Shown: positions 32,449 through 42,469 of the stretch, one piece after another
Layout: each line of letters starts with the position of its first letter
How positions within the stretch are numbered: position 1 is the stretch's first letter
Origin: Chrysophaeum taylorii
Lineage: Eukaryota > Sar > Pelagophyceae > Pelagomonadales > Pelagomonadaceae
Length of the DNA: 64,000 nt
Assembly: GCA_029834535.1 (NCBI GenBank)
Contig: JAQMWT010000575.1
Location: forward strand, 108,397 to 172,396
Reading direction: 5' to 3'
Translations under genes and position numbers: made by a program
The notes under the pieces: generated by a model
What the model saw: only the letters and a program-made list of their open reading frames with translations
What the model was told of the DNA's origin: nothing
Databases searched by the model: none

Positions 32449-33732
32449 TCACGATAGGACGCATGCCGCGCGGAGCTCGTGGGCTTGGATAGGAGCTGAG
32501 GTCGGTCTTGGGTCGTCGTCGACCTTGGTGTCCTCCGCGTCGAGTAGAAAGGCGCGCGCGCGCGTCCGCGGCGTCCTCGCAGCGCCGGCGTCGCCCGACG
32601 AGGGCGTCGTCTCCGTCTGCTGCTGCTGCTGCTGCGAGTCGGAGGACGATGCCTCCGGCGAGGAGGGCAGCTTGAACTTAAAGGGAGGCATAAGGGAGAT
32701 CGCCGGGAGGTCGGCGGGGTCGCAGCTGGGGACAAAGCTGGCGAGGAATTTGTTGACGCGGGTCGCGAGGCGATTGGGGACCATAGCGAGAACGATAATC
32801 CAAACGCAAATATGGTAGCCGATGGCCCAGGCGAACCGCCACGGGTAGGCCGCGCTGGTGCAGGCCGGCTGCTCGCACAAAAAGGGTCCGGCGGCGTAGT
32901 TCCGAAAAACGACGTACAGAGCAAACGCGAAAACCGAGAGCAGACACAAGCAGAGCGCGGCAATGTGCGTCGTGAGCGTGTCCACGAGACGCTGGTCGGC
33001 CACGAGCTGCGCCGTCGGTTGGTGTTTGAGCTTGTTGGCGATGCTCGTGCGCGCTTCTCTCGCGTTCGCGTACGTCCATAAATAAAACGAAATCTCGATC
33101 GACGCCGTGCCCGCGTTTCTCATCGTGTTGGGAATCGTCCGGATGCACCCCGCGCGGCCTCGCCTCGGGACGCTCGCGACCTCCCAGGTGCCAACGATTA
33201 TCGAGTACAATGCCGCGAACGCTGCCTTCCCCGCGACCTGCGAACCAGACGGCTCGCGCGGCACTTCGACCGCCTCCGCGGTCGACGCTGGTCGCGCTTT
33301 AAGACACCGCAACGCGCGATTGTACGCGTCTCCGACTTCGATGAGTGCGATCTCGATGAGCACGCGAATGGTGCACTGGAAACCCTGCCTCCACTCGGGA
33401 CCCAGGATCTTGTTTCCGCCGTTCGCGTCGAGCGACGCGACGCCCAAAGCGACGAACCCCAACGCGGTAAGATAAAGAAGCCGTTGGTAGGGCGTGTACC
33501 CGTGATACTGGACTGCGCACGCGTCTCGTCGCAGCGCCGCGTCCCAAATCAGCGCCGACGCCACCATCACGTTGAACCACGCCGCGATGATCACAAAGTA
33601 GTTGTACGGCGCCACGAGGTCACCCCACGTCTGTTGGCACTGTTTCCCCGCCTTAAACCACGGACAGGGTCTTCGGTGCAGGGTCCATTCCTCTGAGCAC
33701 GGTCGCTTCGCCCATTCGACGTCCGCGACCAT
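32449..33732 (-). CDS. Seven-transmembrane protein, paralogue 1 of a tandem pair (427 aa)
   Basis: The ATG at 33732 ('MVADVEW') was chosen because it aligns with the paralogue at 34517-35827; the upstream extension begins at GTG and adds Cys-rich text the paralogue lacks. The N-terminus has a conserved Cys pattern ('KRPC...HRRPCPWFKAGKQC'). About seven hydrophobic segments follow, with conserved polar loops 'LDANGGNKI', 'VGDAYNRAL' and 'VPRRGRAGC'. The last helix ends 'VPNRLATR'. The cytosolic tail is Ser/Gln-rich and carries 'TPRTRARAFLLDAED', closely matched in the paralogue. No family recognised; it may be a lineage-specific receptor or transporter. The gene is 82 bp from the GT8-sulfotransferase start, same strand. 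Confidence 0.75.
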   Translation of the reverse strand: MVADVEWAKRPCSEEWTLHRRPCPWFKAGKQCQQTWGDLVAPYNYFVIIAAWFNVMVASALIWDAALRRDACAVQYHGYTPYQRLLYLTALGFVALGVASLDANGGNKILGPEWRQGFQCTIRVLIEIALIEVGDAYNRALRCLKARPASTAEAVEVPREPSGSQVAGKAAFAALYSIIVGTWEVASVPRRGRAGCIRTIPNTMRNAGTASIEISFYLWTYANAREARTSIANKLKHQPTAQLVADQRLVDTLTTHIAALCLCLLSVFAFALYVVFRNYAAGPFLCEQPACTSAAYPWRFAWAIGYHICVWIIVLAMVPNRLATRVNKFLASFVPSCDPADLPAISLMPPFKFKLPSSPEASSSDSQQQQQQTETTPSSGDAGAARTPRTRARAFLLDAEDTKVDDDPRPTSAPIQAHELRAACVLS

Positions 33733-34516
33733 ACCGCAGTCAGCAGAACACAGCGCGCTGGAAAAAAAAAGGCCGCTTGCGCTTTGCGAACAACAACAAC
33801 AACACACCCCTGATGACACTCTAGTTGGATGCTGCCTTTCTATGATTTGTATTCTTTTTAGGTGCCACGTACTCCTGACGTGGTACGGCACGAAGATACC
33901 TACATCTTATTTTATCATACGGGGTCGCCCGGCGCCAGAATGCGTGTCGCGTGTGCCGTGGGGACATTCGGAACCGTAGGAGGAGCCGACGCGGTAATCT
34001 TATGCCGCACTTTGATCATCGAAAATGCTGCCCAGACAAATTTGAGACAGTTTGTTTCGCGGAACACCGACAACAGCTAGGAGGGCGGCAGACAGTGCGC
34101 GGCAACAAAAACCAACTACATCAAAAAGCCGTGACACAAGTTGCACCGACTGACTCCCTGCTGCCGGGGGACCTTCCTTCCTTCCTTCCTTCCGCACAAA
34201 GTCCGTGTGGAAGGGTGCTCGTAATCGGCTCAAGGCTGGTGCGCCCGCGCGGCAAGTCTGTCCTCCTAGGGCGGAGGGATTCGAGGACCGAGGAATAGTC
34301 AGGATCCGCAGAGAGGTGAATTTGCGTGAATCTCGAGGAACCCCGGGCGACATGCGGACACAGTCTGTTCGCACTGCATTTCGACACATGGTTTGCGTAT
34401 GGCGCGCTGCCAGGCAGAACTGATTAAGAACAACTCGCCCCCTGCCCCGCATATAGTAATATGTAGTCCCCCGGGGCAGGGGCAGGGGCAGGGGCTGGAA
34501 GAGAGGGACCTTTTTT
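33733..34516. other. Intergenic spacer between the two 7TM paralogues
   Basis: It holds a (CCTT)n tract at about 34175-34193 and a strong inverted repeat at 34439-34482, but no coding signal. It contains the promoter of paralogue 1 and the 3' UTR of paralogue 2. Confidence 0.6.
34439..34482 (-). other. 11-bp perfect inverted repeat in the 3' flank of 7TM paralogue 2
   Basis: 'cccctgccccg' at 34439-34449 pairs perfectly with 'cggggcagggg' at 34472-34482; the loop is AT-rich. It lies ~35 bp past the stop codon of the minus-strand gene, so a very stable hairpin would form in its 3' UTR. A role in 3'-end formation or stability is inference. The right arm continues into a short GGGGCA repeat. Confidence 0.6.
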
Positions 34517-35827
34517 TCAGACATGGAGGAGGGCGTCGAGCGCGGTCCGGCAAGGGGGTCCCCCCGCGCGCGCGGAAGAGGGTCCCCGAGTAGGAGCGGC
34601 AGAAATTTTGGAGAGACGGGAGTCACCCTCGAGGAGGAAGACGCGGGCTCGGGTTCGTGGGGAAGAGATGAGGAGGTCGGGTTCGACGGTCGACCCGCCC
34701 GAAGAAGAGCTCGCTCGGCCGCCGGCGCCGGTCGGCGTGTCAAGCGGGTCGACGTTGGTGGCATCATTATCAAAGTGGACGTTTTGTTTTCTCTTTTCGA
34801 GAGTGAAGGGGGTGTCGGGGCCTCTGTCGGGTACACAGGTGGCAAGGCAGTCGAGAAATCTGGTCGCGAGGCGGTTAGGGACGAGCGCGAGAACGAGGAT
34901 CCAAACAGCAGCGTGGTAGAAAATGGCCCAGACGAATCCCCAGGGATAGGCAGAGCGACTGCAAGCGGGCTGATCGCAGAGGAAGCGACCGGTCGCATAG
35001 TTTCGGTAGCCTACATAGGTCGCGAATCCAAAGACAAAGGCCAAGCAGAAACAGAGCGCGGCGATGTGAGTGGTTAGTATCTCGACGAAACGACGGTCGG
35101 CGCGGAGACTCGGGGTTGGTTGGTACTCGATGTTCGCGGTGATGCTCTTCCGGGCCGCGACGGCGTGCATGTAGGTCCACAAAAAGAAGACAGTGTCGAT
35201 CGTGGCCGTTCCCAGGTTCCTCAGCGTATTCGGGAGCGCGAGGCTGCAGCCAGCTCGACCTCGTTTCGGGACGCCGATGACCTCCCAGGTTCCGACGACG
35301 ATCGAATACAACGCGGCGAGGGAGGCTCGGACGGCAACCTTGGAGGTCGCGTACCGGGTCTCGACGACGACTCGACCCTGGTTGACCAAGAGGGATTTGA
35401 GAGCGCGGTCGTAGGCGTCGCCGACTTCGAAGAGCGCGATCTCGACCAAGACGCGGATCGTGACTTGGAAGCCGTGCCGCGCCCCTCGGCTCACGAACTT
35501 GTTCCCTCCTGTCACGTCGGTCGACGCTATTCCCAATGCCACAAACCCCAGCATGATTACGTACACGAATCGTTGGTACGGCGAGTTTAACTCTTTTCTC
35601 GAAAAGATATTCTTCTGGACGGCCGAATGAAAAATCAGTGCCCCCGCGACCGTCACGTTCACCCACGCGGCGGCTATCACGACGTAGTTGTACGGCGACA
35701 CGAGCTCTCCCCACGTCAACCGACATCCTTCGCCGGCCTTGTACCACGGACAGGGTCGTCTGCGCACGCTCCAAGCTTTCTGACACGGCCTTTTCTGCCA
35801 CTCCAGCCTCTCATCCCTGGTGCTCAT
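34517..35827 (-). CDS. Seven-transmembrane protein, paralogue 2 of a tandem pair (436 aa)
   Basis: Starts at ATG 35827. It aligns with paralogue 1 along its whole length: 'KRPCQKAWSVRRRPCPWYKA', 'PYNYVVIAAAWVNVTVAGAL', 'MLGFVALGIASTDVTGGNK', 'TIRVLVEIALFEVGDAYDRA', 'VPKRGRAGC', 'LTTHIAALCFCLAFVFGFA' and 'LALVPNRLATR'. The cytosolic tail has diverged except for 'SPRTRARVFLLEGD', matching 'TPRTRARAFLLDAE'. That a short motif survives in otherwise unlike tails suggests a binding or phosphorylation site. Direct tandem duplication on the same strand is clear. Function unknown; plasma-membrane or endomembrane location is inferred from the helices. Confidence 0.77.
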   Translation of the reverse strand: MSTRDERLEWQKRPCQKAWSVRRRPCPWYKAGEGCRLTWGELVSPYNYVVIAAAWVNVTVAGALIFHSAVQKNIFSRKELNSPYQRFVYVIMLGFVALGIASTDVTGGNKFVSRGARHGFQVTIRVLVEIALFEVGDAYDRALKSLLVNQGRVVVETRYATSKVAVRASLAALYSIVVGTWEVIGVPKRGRAGCSLALPNTLRNLGTATIDTVFFLWTYMHAVAARKSITANIEYQPTPSLRADRRFVEILTTHIAALCFCLAFVFGFATYVGYRNYATGRFLCDQPACSRSAYPWGFVWAIFYHAAVWILVLALVPNRLATRFLDCLATCVPDRGPDTPFTLEKRKQNVHFDNDATNVDPLDTPTGAGGRASSSSGGSTVEPDLLISSPRTRARVFLLEGDSRLSKISAAPTRGPSSARAGGPPCRTALDALLHV

Positions 35828-38008
35828 TCCGGAATTCTAGTTCATCATTTCCACTCGCGAACCATCGAGGACCACACCTCCTCCACGGCACGTCGTCGGA
35901 ATATGGGAATCAACAAACTGTAGTTCGAACTGAGAATTTTCAATTCTTACGATGTAATTACAACAATAATTACTTACTACTACCACCACCCTCTTGTTGG
36001 GAGCAATCCGGCGCAGGCAAAACCTCGCCCTGAGTTGCTGCCGAAACGAAAAAAAAACACGACCTTCTTCTTCTTCTTCGATTCATTGATTTTGATTGCC
36101 GGTGTCAGTCATTTTACAAGCGCTTTCCATTGTAAATATGAGCGATGCCAGCGCGCGCCTGGCGACGACGACGACGACGACGACACACACGTGTGTTTGA
36201 AAACAACTTTTTTTCACGCACGTCAGTAATAATTGCATCCCCCTAAATAATATGACCGTTGATAATAATATCTTCATGCTTGATGTTCAAGTCAGGCTGT
36301 TGTGTCGTATCCTATACTCTTGGCCGTGAACACAGAGCCTCGCGATGGAAGAAACGTAAATAATGCATCGCCGGACGGTCGTCGCATCCTAAGGGCCGGT
36401 ATTGATCAGCGACGGTAAGCGGTCTTTTTCTGGTTAAAGCTCGTTGCGACAACATTTCTGACTGACACGACACCGTGGTTTGCTGCCGGACCCTAGCTAC
36501 CTGCTACCTGCCACCTCGGTACGTGCAAGCCGCCGGCTGGAGGGAAGAATCTCTCCTCCCGGGAATCGACAATATTGGTGCTTTTTTCATCGATGGTCGC
36601 ATCGAAGCTCGGGTTGTTCGCGAGTGTGTCGAGCGTGCTAGATCCCTGAACGGCGCGAGCGATGTCACTTTGGGCGCGTTGGAGATATCTCTTGCTTTCC
36701 AGCGAGTCGAACGGAATCTACGGGTTTCCGTGGTCAAGAGTGTCGGCAAAATGGCGCACAACTTCTTGGTCGGCGGTCTGTTGATGACCACTTTTTTGCC
36801 ATTTCTGTAGTGCTGCTCTGTGTTGTTGTTGTTCGATGCGATCTTGAAATTCCCCTTTTCTTCTTGCGGGTCAACGAGCGCAAACGCCTCGCGGTCGTAC
36901 TCAGAACCGTGCCGTGTGTCCGCACGATTGCGAGTCCATACTTTGATTATTTATTCCCTCGGCATAAGGTTCGAAGAGGATGTGATATATCGCCGTCCTC
37001 CTAGTGAACTCAATGTGCATAACGGCTTTTTTGCCGCTAGCAGTATGGCAAAAACGTGGCGCGTCACTTTAGGGTGTCGTCGCCCACAACATACGGTTTC
37101 TGCACACAGCGTTGTTACTTTGCCGCCGCCGCCAACGTTGTCCTTCGTATCGCAGAGCGCGGCACTCTTCGTGCATCTCGATGACCTTGACGAAGAAGTG
37201 GTCAACGTCATCGCGGCTCATCCACGCCGTTGATTTTGGTGGTGTTGAGCGCAGTATTGGCATCCTACAAACTCGGCACCAACAAAGGCTGATACGCGAC
37301 TGCTCAAGAACACGGCGAGCAACGACGACGCGATGGCAGCACATTAATGGTGCACGCACGTCACGAGGGGTTTATTCGAAAGCCCCTCGTGGGTTCGTGG
37401 TTTCCAACCGCAACCAACCTGCGGATTTTGGCGGTTCCTCGCGAGTATCTGCAGCCAGGTGACGCGGATAGTCTGCGGTTGGGGATGGCCCACGGGTGCA
37501 GGTGCAGATAGCCAGCCCATCCAAATTTTCTCAAAAAAATCGATCCACGCCGACTTCCCGACTGCAACAACGCTGCTCTTAGAGAGCAGAGCCAAGAAGC
37601 TCGTGAAGAACGGTCGAGTCTGGCGAAATGACGCAGTCGCCGCGCCGGTAGGGTCGCATGGCCTTCGTGTTCGTGGAGGCTCTTCGTGGCGACCTCGACT
37701 AAGCCCGCTCTCGGATATTGCCAGCAGACTTCGAACACCAAACACAACAATCCCGGATACGACACGAATGCTGGCGCTGAATCCGGTAGCGAGACTAGCG
37801 ACTCTCCTTTGGCCGTTTGCCGTCGAGACGACTGTTGATTACGCCTGACTTGATTCGTCTGCCTCGTAGTCAGCCACTCAATTGGACTTTAATGCTTCTC
37901 CCTCCTGCCTATCTCATTATGTTAGTGCTTGTTCCTACTGTCAGCTCCAAGCTCACACGTCGTGCTGCCCTTTTGAGAGTTTCTTCTTCCACCTTTACTT
38001 GGGTGTAG

Positions 38009-38039
<31 letters not shown>

Positions 38040-38399
38040 ATTGCACGATTGCAGAAGACAGCAGATACGACGGAAGGTGAAGCGGCGGAGGCGCAGCAGA
38101 TCCAGATTAACTGGCAGATTGCCGAGGCGCGCGTAGTCCGCGATTGCGGATGATCATCGGACACAGGCAAAAAAAACCGCGAGGCGTCTTAGTTCGCTCA
38201 CAAGGGGTGATGAGTTAGCGCGGAGTATCGCGAGGCCGGCCGGCCGTCGTAGAGTACCTTCTCCTTCGACTCCTTCCGCCCGACCTGTGGAAGAGCACCG
38301 TTTGTGGTCCAACGGAATAAAAAGTAGAAAAAAACGCACTATCCGTTAGGATAATAAACGGACGGTGGAAGATCCGTTGAACGACAGTCATCGCGAGTC
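35828..38399. other. Intergenic 2.6 kb, no supported gene
   Basis: Short frames at 36475-36810, 36820-37233 and 37459-37848 lack ATG starts or domains and change frame often; decayed transposon sequence is likely. A (GAAA)n tract lies at about 38009-38040. The last ~100 bp should contain the promoter of the V-ATPase gene. Confidence 0.45.
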
Positions 38400-38924
38400 A
38401 TGTTGAGCGAACTACTTTTCCTTGGCCTCGACATGGAGGCATGCCCGACGTCGGCGCCGTTCTTTGGGTTTATGGGGGTGACGTCGGCGCTCGTGTTCGC
38501 GAACATCGGGGCCGCGTACGGCACGGCCAAGTCGGGGGTCGGGATCGCGTCGATGGGGGTGATGAACCCGGGGCTCGTGATGAGGAACATAATTCCCGTT
38601 GTGATGGCGGGCGTCCTCGGTATCTACGGATTGATCGTGGCGGTGATCTTGCAGGGCTCGATTACCAAGCCCGACAGCGATAACACGACGAAATTTTCGT
38701 CATTTTCGGGCTACGCGTTCCTGTCGGCCGGCCTATGCTGCGGCTTGTCCGGCCTCGCGGCGGGCATGGCCATTGGAGTCGTTGGGGACGCGGGCGTGCG
38801 GGCCGTCGGCCAGCAGGAGAAGCTCTTCGTCGGCATGATCCTCATTCTCATCTTCGCCGAAGCCCTCGGCCTCTACGGCCTCATTGTCGCCCTCATCCTC
38901 TCCCAGCAGTCGGCCGACTGCTAA
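38400..38924 (+). CDS. ATP6V0C: V-type H+-ATPase 16-kDa proteolipid subunit c
   Basis: 174 residues from ATG 38400, close to the usual 155-165 of the family. It forms the rotating proton-carrying ring of the V0 sector in vacuolar and other endomembranes. Four hydrophobic helices are arranged as two repeated hairpins: '[20 protein letters not shown]', '[20 protein letters not shown]', '[20 protein letters not shown]' and '[20 protein letters not shown]'. The essential proton-binding Glu is Glu154 in helix 4 ('FAEALGLYG'). The motif '[19 protein letters not shown]' is almost invariant in the family. Intronless. No function beyond the core subunit need be invoked. Confidence 0.96.
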   Translation: MLSELLFLGLDMEACPTSAPFFGFMGVTSALVFANIGAAYGTAKSGVGIASMGVMNPGLVMRNIIPVVMAGVLGIYGLIVAVILQGSITKPDSDNTTKFSSFSGYAFLSAGLCCGLSGLAAGMAIGVVGDAGVRAVGQQEKLFVGMILILIFAEALGLYGLIVALILSQQSADC

Positions 38925-39265
38925 GAAAAGAAGCAAGTCATCTTTCCGGGGTGTCTTCTCCTGTTAGTTGTGCCCCTCTGTGACCTTGCGAGAGAAACCG
39001 ATTTTTTTTTTTCGGGGCGACACACTCACCATCCTGTCTTGTGTTTTTTCAGTGATTGGCCTTGAGTTCGCCCACAGGTGGCCGGTCTTCCTTTCTTCTT
39101 TCCTTTCTTTCTTTCTTTCTTTTCCGTCGAAAAAAAGCAGTAATAAATCATAAACCCTTGTACGAAGAAGAAAGAATTTTTCTGTCCGTTTACCACCGCA
39201 AAAATAAGTTGCAGCAGCTGTGTTATTGGGACGTTGATGTTGAAGTGCTACATATTGTTCGTAAG
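38925..39265. other. Intergenic spacer with (CTTT)n tract
   Basis: Contains a poly-T run near 39003 and (TTTC)n at about 39088-39120. The frame that continues upstream of the MTHFR-like ATG through this tract starts at TTG and is low-complexity, so it was not used. Confidence 0.6.
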
Positions 39266-40219
39266 ATGATTATCCAGCATGTTGTGGCTGCTGGCGCCCC
39301 CCGGTGTGCGCCGATGATGACGAGAGTAGTCCCGAAGGTGCGACGATTCATGAGCTCGGCGGCCATGACGCGCGTCCGGTCGCTCGGCGAACATGCCTCG
39401 ATCGAAGTCTCGCCGTCGACGGTCGACTACTTCGTCCAGACCGTCGACGAGTTCAGAGGTGTGGACGACTTGCTCTGGGCGCGGCGCACGGTCTTCGTGA
39501 ATATGCTCGACCCTTCCCCCGAGGGGTTTGTGGGGGTCGAACGGGCAGTGCGCCTCCTCGCAGACCACGACCACGTTCCGGTTCCTCACGTCCCGGCGTC
39601 GGTCCTCGAGTCTAAGGCTCACGCCCTCCACGTCTGCGAGCGCCTCGCCCGGTGCGGTGCCAAGGAGGCTTTGATTCTGGGGGGAAACCGCCCCCGAGCC
39701 TCCGAGGGTCTCGATGCCCTCCAGCTCGCTCAGGTTGCGACGCGCGCGTTCCAGAACGTCGTTTTCGCCGCTTTTCCGGAAGGCCATCCCCGGTCCCGGG
39801 ATGGCGACCAGACCCTCGACACAAAGCTCCACACCTTCGAAAACGCCAAGGTCGTCACCCAGTGGGCCTCGACCCCTGCGGCGACGTCCCAGTGGCTGCA
39901 GCGCTTCTTGGATAACCGGAACCAAGTCGTCCACGTCGGCGTCTGCGGGCCGGCCTCGCGAAACAAAATCTCACAGTTTGCGCACTTCTGCGGGGTTCCC
40001 CTCGCCGACGACCCCAAGCGCCACAACCAAAACGACTGCTTCTCCGCCCCCCGCGACGCCGTCCTCTCCCTCGCTGCCGACCTCGAATTCTACAAAATTC
40101 CGCACGACCGCGTCCGCCTCCACCTCTTCGCCATCGGCCTCGGCCGCACCCTCGACTTCCTCCACCGCCTCACGGCCGGCCACGACGTCACGGCGCGCTC
40201 AAACCTCCTAGTCGCCTGA
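39266..40219 (+). CDS. Methylenetetrahydrofolate reductase-like FAD-linked oxidoreductase (317 aa)
   Basis: The start is the ATG at 39266; ATGs at 39314 and 39350 are alternatives. The first ~35 residues ('MIIQHVVAAGAPRCAPMMTR' and on) are basic and suit a mitochondrial presequence. The body has the (beta/alpha)8 pattern of MTHFR: an early strand 'SIEVSPSTVDYF', 'HVPVPHVPASVLESKAHALH' where the family has a conserved His-rich strand, 'CGAKEALILGGNRPR' for the Gly-Asp flavin loop (here GGN), and 'NVVFAAFPEGHPRSRDGDQ', which carries the hallmark PEGHP. 'LDTKLHTFENAKVVTQW' follows. Length equals the catalytic domain only; there is no SAM-binding regulatory domain. It may serve folate one-carbon metabolism, or a related but different substrate, since the Asp of the flavin loop is changed. 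Confidence 0.75.
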   Translation: MIIQHVVAAGAPRCAPMMTRVVPKVRRFMSSAAMTRVRSLGEHASIEVSPSTVDYFVQTVDEFRGVDDLLWARRTVFVNMLDPSPEGFVGVERAVRLLADHDHVPVPHVPASVLESKAHALHVCERLARCGAKEALILGGNRPRASEGLDALQLAQVATRAFQNVVFAAFPEGHPRSRDGDQTLDTKLHTFENAKVVTQWASTPAATSQWLQRFLDNRNQVVHVGVCGPASRNKISQFAHFCGVPLADDPKRHNQNDCFSAPRDAVLSLAADLEFYKIPHDRVRLHLFAIGLGRTLDFLHRLTAGHDVTARSNLLVA

Positions 40220-40301
40220 TGCTTCTCTTGATGATGCAACATCCCGTTCCTTTCCGACGATGTGGGTGCCCCTCTGCTGCTTGCTTGCGCGTGGCTTTCC
40301 T

Positions 40302-40343
<42 letters not shown>

Positions 40344-40676
40344 TTTCTTTCTGACGCTGTACATACATACCGCCGCACCACCTCATCCTCTGCCTGCGAC
40401 GCCCCCAAATTTTTTTGTTGTTTTTGTTGCCTTTCCGACGACGACCGACCAACCGACCGACCGACCGACCCCCTGAGGAAGAAGAAGAAGAAGAAGAAGA
40501 AGCTCCCCCTCCTTTGTGCCGGTGACGACCCCTTGAGGAAGTAGAAGAAGCCCTCCCTCCATGGTGCCGATGACGACTCCTCCGCATCTCTGTACATACG
40601 ACGACCGCACCTCTCCGCGCGCGCCCCCCTTGTGCCACAACACTCGTAGTAAAAAGAAATTCCGTTGAAGTTGATA
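40220..40676. other. Intergenic microsatellite region
   Basis: Contains (CTTT)n at about 40298-40350, (CGAC/ACCG)n at about 40441-40470 and (GAA)n at about 40480-40502, with no gene. Frames crossing it are low-complexity only. Confidence 0.7.
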
Positions 40677-41510
40677 ATGTTCTTGCTATCATTTCTCGCA
40701 GCAACTGCCAGGCCACCAAGGTCGGTCACCCAATACGCCCTCGAAGACGTCGCGCGGCGCCTCAAGCTCGAGGTGTACGACCTCGACGAAGGAATCTTTG
40801 GGTTCAATTCGCAGGACGCAACCTACGGCATCGAGGTGGTTCGCGCGACAATTCGATCTCAACCTTCCCTCGGCCTCGAACTGACAGAAGTCGCCGCGGG
40901 CGTCGACGGCCGCGGGCTCGTCCTCGTAAGCGGCGTCACCGGAAATGCGGCAACCGAAGGGAGCCTGCGCGTTGGCGACACGCTGACGGTCGTTCTCGGC
41001 AGCTCTCGCGTCGAGCGCACCACCGCGCTCGACTACGACAACACCGTCGCAGCCATCCAGCGCGCCGTGGCCGGCTCCGAGACCCTCACGATCGAGGCGA
41101 ACCGGCTCGTCGAGCGGGCCAAGGTAAAAGTCGAGTTTGAAGGTCCTGGCGGACGGGGGCAGATCGACGCGCTCGCGGGCGAAAATCTCCGCAAGCTGCT
41201 CATGCGCGCAGGCGCGAAGGTATACGACCCCAGGACCCGTCGCTTCGACCAGCCCTTTGCCACCGGCGACTGCGCCGGCGAGGGCATTTGCGGCACCTGC
41301 CTAATCTCCGTCCAAGCCGGTGCTGACTCGCTCTCGCCCAAAGACCCCACCGAGACCCTCATCACCAAGGGCAGGCCGGGATCCTGGCGAGCAGCCTGTC
41401 GCTGCGTCGTCGGCGCCGACAACACCCCCGCCTCCCTTCGTGTCAAACTCACGCCCCAGTCCCAGTTTGCCGACGAGATCGCGCCGCGCGTCAAGCCCAT
41501 CTCGCCCTGA
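40677..41510 (+). CDS. PDZ-domain / 2Fe-2S ferredoxin fusion, probably plastid-targeted (277 aa)
   Basis: The ATG at 40677 gives 'MFLLSFLAATARPPRS', a short ER-type signal followed by basic residues, as in plastid preproteins of algae with complex plastids (inferred). Residues ~50-145 look like a PDZ domain ('YGIEVVRATI', 'GRGLVLVSGVTGNAATEGSL', 'VGDTLTVVLG'). Residues ~150-260 are a plant-type ferredoxin: 'DCAGEGICGTCLISVQAG' supplies Cys199, Cys205 and Cys208, and 'WRAACRCVV' the fourth ligand Cys241. The spacing Cx5CxxC differs from the Cx4CxxC of photosynthetic ferredoxins and is seen in ferredoxin-like PSI/NDH-associated proteins. It likely carries electrons or tethers a partner at a membrane complex in the plastid. 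Intronless. Confidence 0.82.
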   Translation: MFLLSFLAATARPPRSVTQYALEDVARRLKLEVYDLDEGIFGFNSQDATYGIEVVRATIRSQPSLGLELTEVAAGVDGRGLVLVSGVTGNAATEGSLRVGDTLTVVLGSSRVERTTALDYDNTVAAIQRAVAGSETLTIEANRLVERAKVKVEFEGPGGRGQIDALAGENLRKLLMRAGAKVYDPRTRRFDQPFATGDCAGEGICGTCLISVQAGADSLSPKDPTETLITKGRPGSWRAACRCVVGADNTPASLRVKLTPQSQFADEIAPRVKPISP

Positions 41511-42469
41511 TCTGTCATTTTTAGTCTGATGATGAGGAGCGATTTTTTTCCAGGGGTGGAATGGTGGCGGCGCGGGCGATGCTCAGAAGGCGGTCTTTCG
41601 CGCCGCCTTGCTCGTCCCCGGTCTCTTTCTCCAACCCGCCGCAGCAGCAGCAGCAAGTTGATGATCGGGCTTGGATGGGCGACGAAGTGCCGTGTTCATG
41701 ACTTCTGGAACATGGCAAGCCCTGAGGTGCCGAGCTTGCTCAATCGGGAGGCCCGTAGCCGTCGAGGCGCCGGAGCTAGGCCTTCGAGACTGAAAGCGCG
41801 TAGGCGTTGGCTCGAGCGGGAGAGGATTCCGAACGAGAGTCGCTTCGCCGCAGGCGTCGGTTTTCCCGGTGAGCAATGTTGCGGATCATCGATGTCGTGT
41901 CCGCCCTGCGATCTTGCTAGAAGGCTCGATTGATCATCAAACGCAAGTGGTCTTTGTGATATGGCGGCAGCCGACTTCATTTCTGAAAATGCCACGAAGA
42001 ACGGGTCCTTCCGCCACGACGCAGTCCGCTCTCAAAGAACCAGTGCTCGTACCAGTCACGGGACACAGATTGCGCGCCTCCACGTAGCAGCACTCCCAGC
42101 GGGCGCGGCGAATAAGATGCCTGGGCGGCGACAAGAGGACGCGGATGGTGATGAGGCCCTTCCAGCTGATGATAGAAGAGCTAAAAACGTGGAAGACCGC
42201 GCCACTATCACGTATGAGGCGTAGTAGCAGTAAGGGTGATTGATCCGACAGGCGTGAAGGACAGACCCCAACACGCGTGCTGTTTGCCAGTAGTCGCAAC
42301 TTTGTAATCGGGCAGCGGCGATCCAAAAAGAGCCTACCCTCTCATTGGTCGACCGTGTCATGATGATAACGCGTCGCGCCATATTATCGAGTGAGTTGAT
42401 ATGGCTGATGTGTCTGTCTCCGGGTGGGTTCGTCGAGACGTTGTGGTGCATGGGCTGCACGGACGCGTC
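41511..42469. other. Intergenic, no supported gene
   Basis: Broken frames on both strands, none with a domain. It contains (GCA)n at about 41640-41655. It could be the eroded 5' flank of the dehydrogenase pseudogene that follows. Confidence 0.45.

Noticed and set aside
32367-32963. 199-residue N-terminal extension of the GT8-sulfotransferase frame
   Set aside because: Ser/Arg-rich text antisense to the 7TM gene, without an ATG of its own. The ATG at 32366 starts a proper signal anchor.
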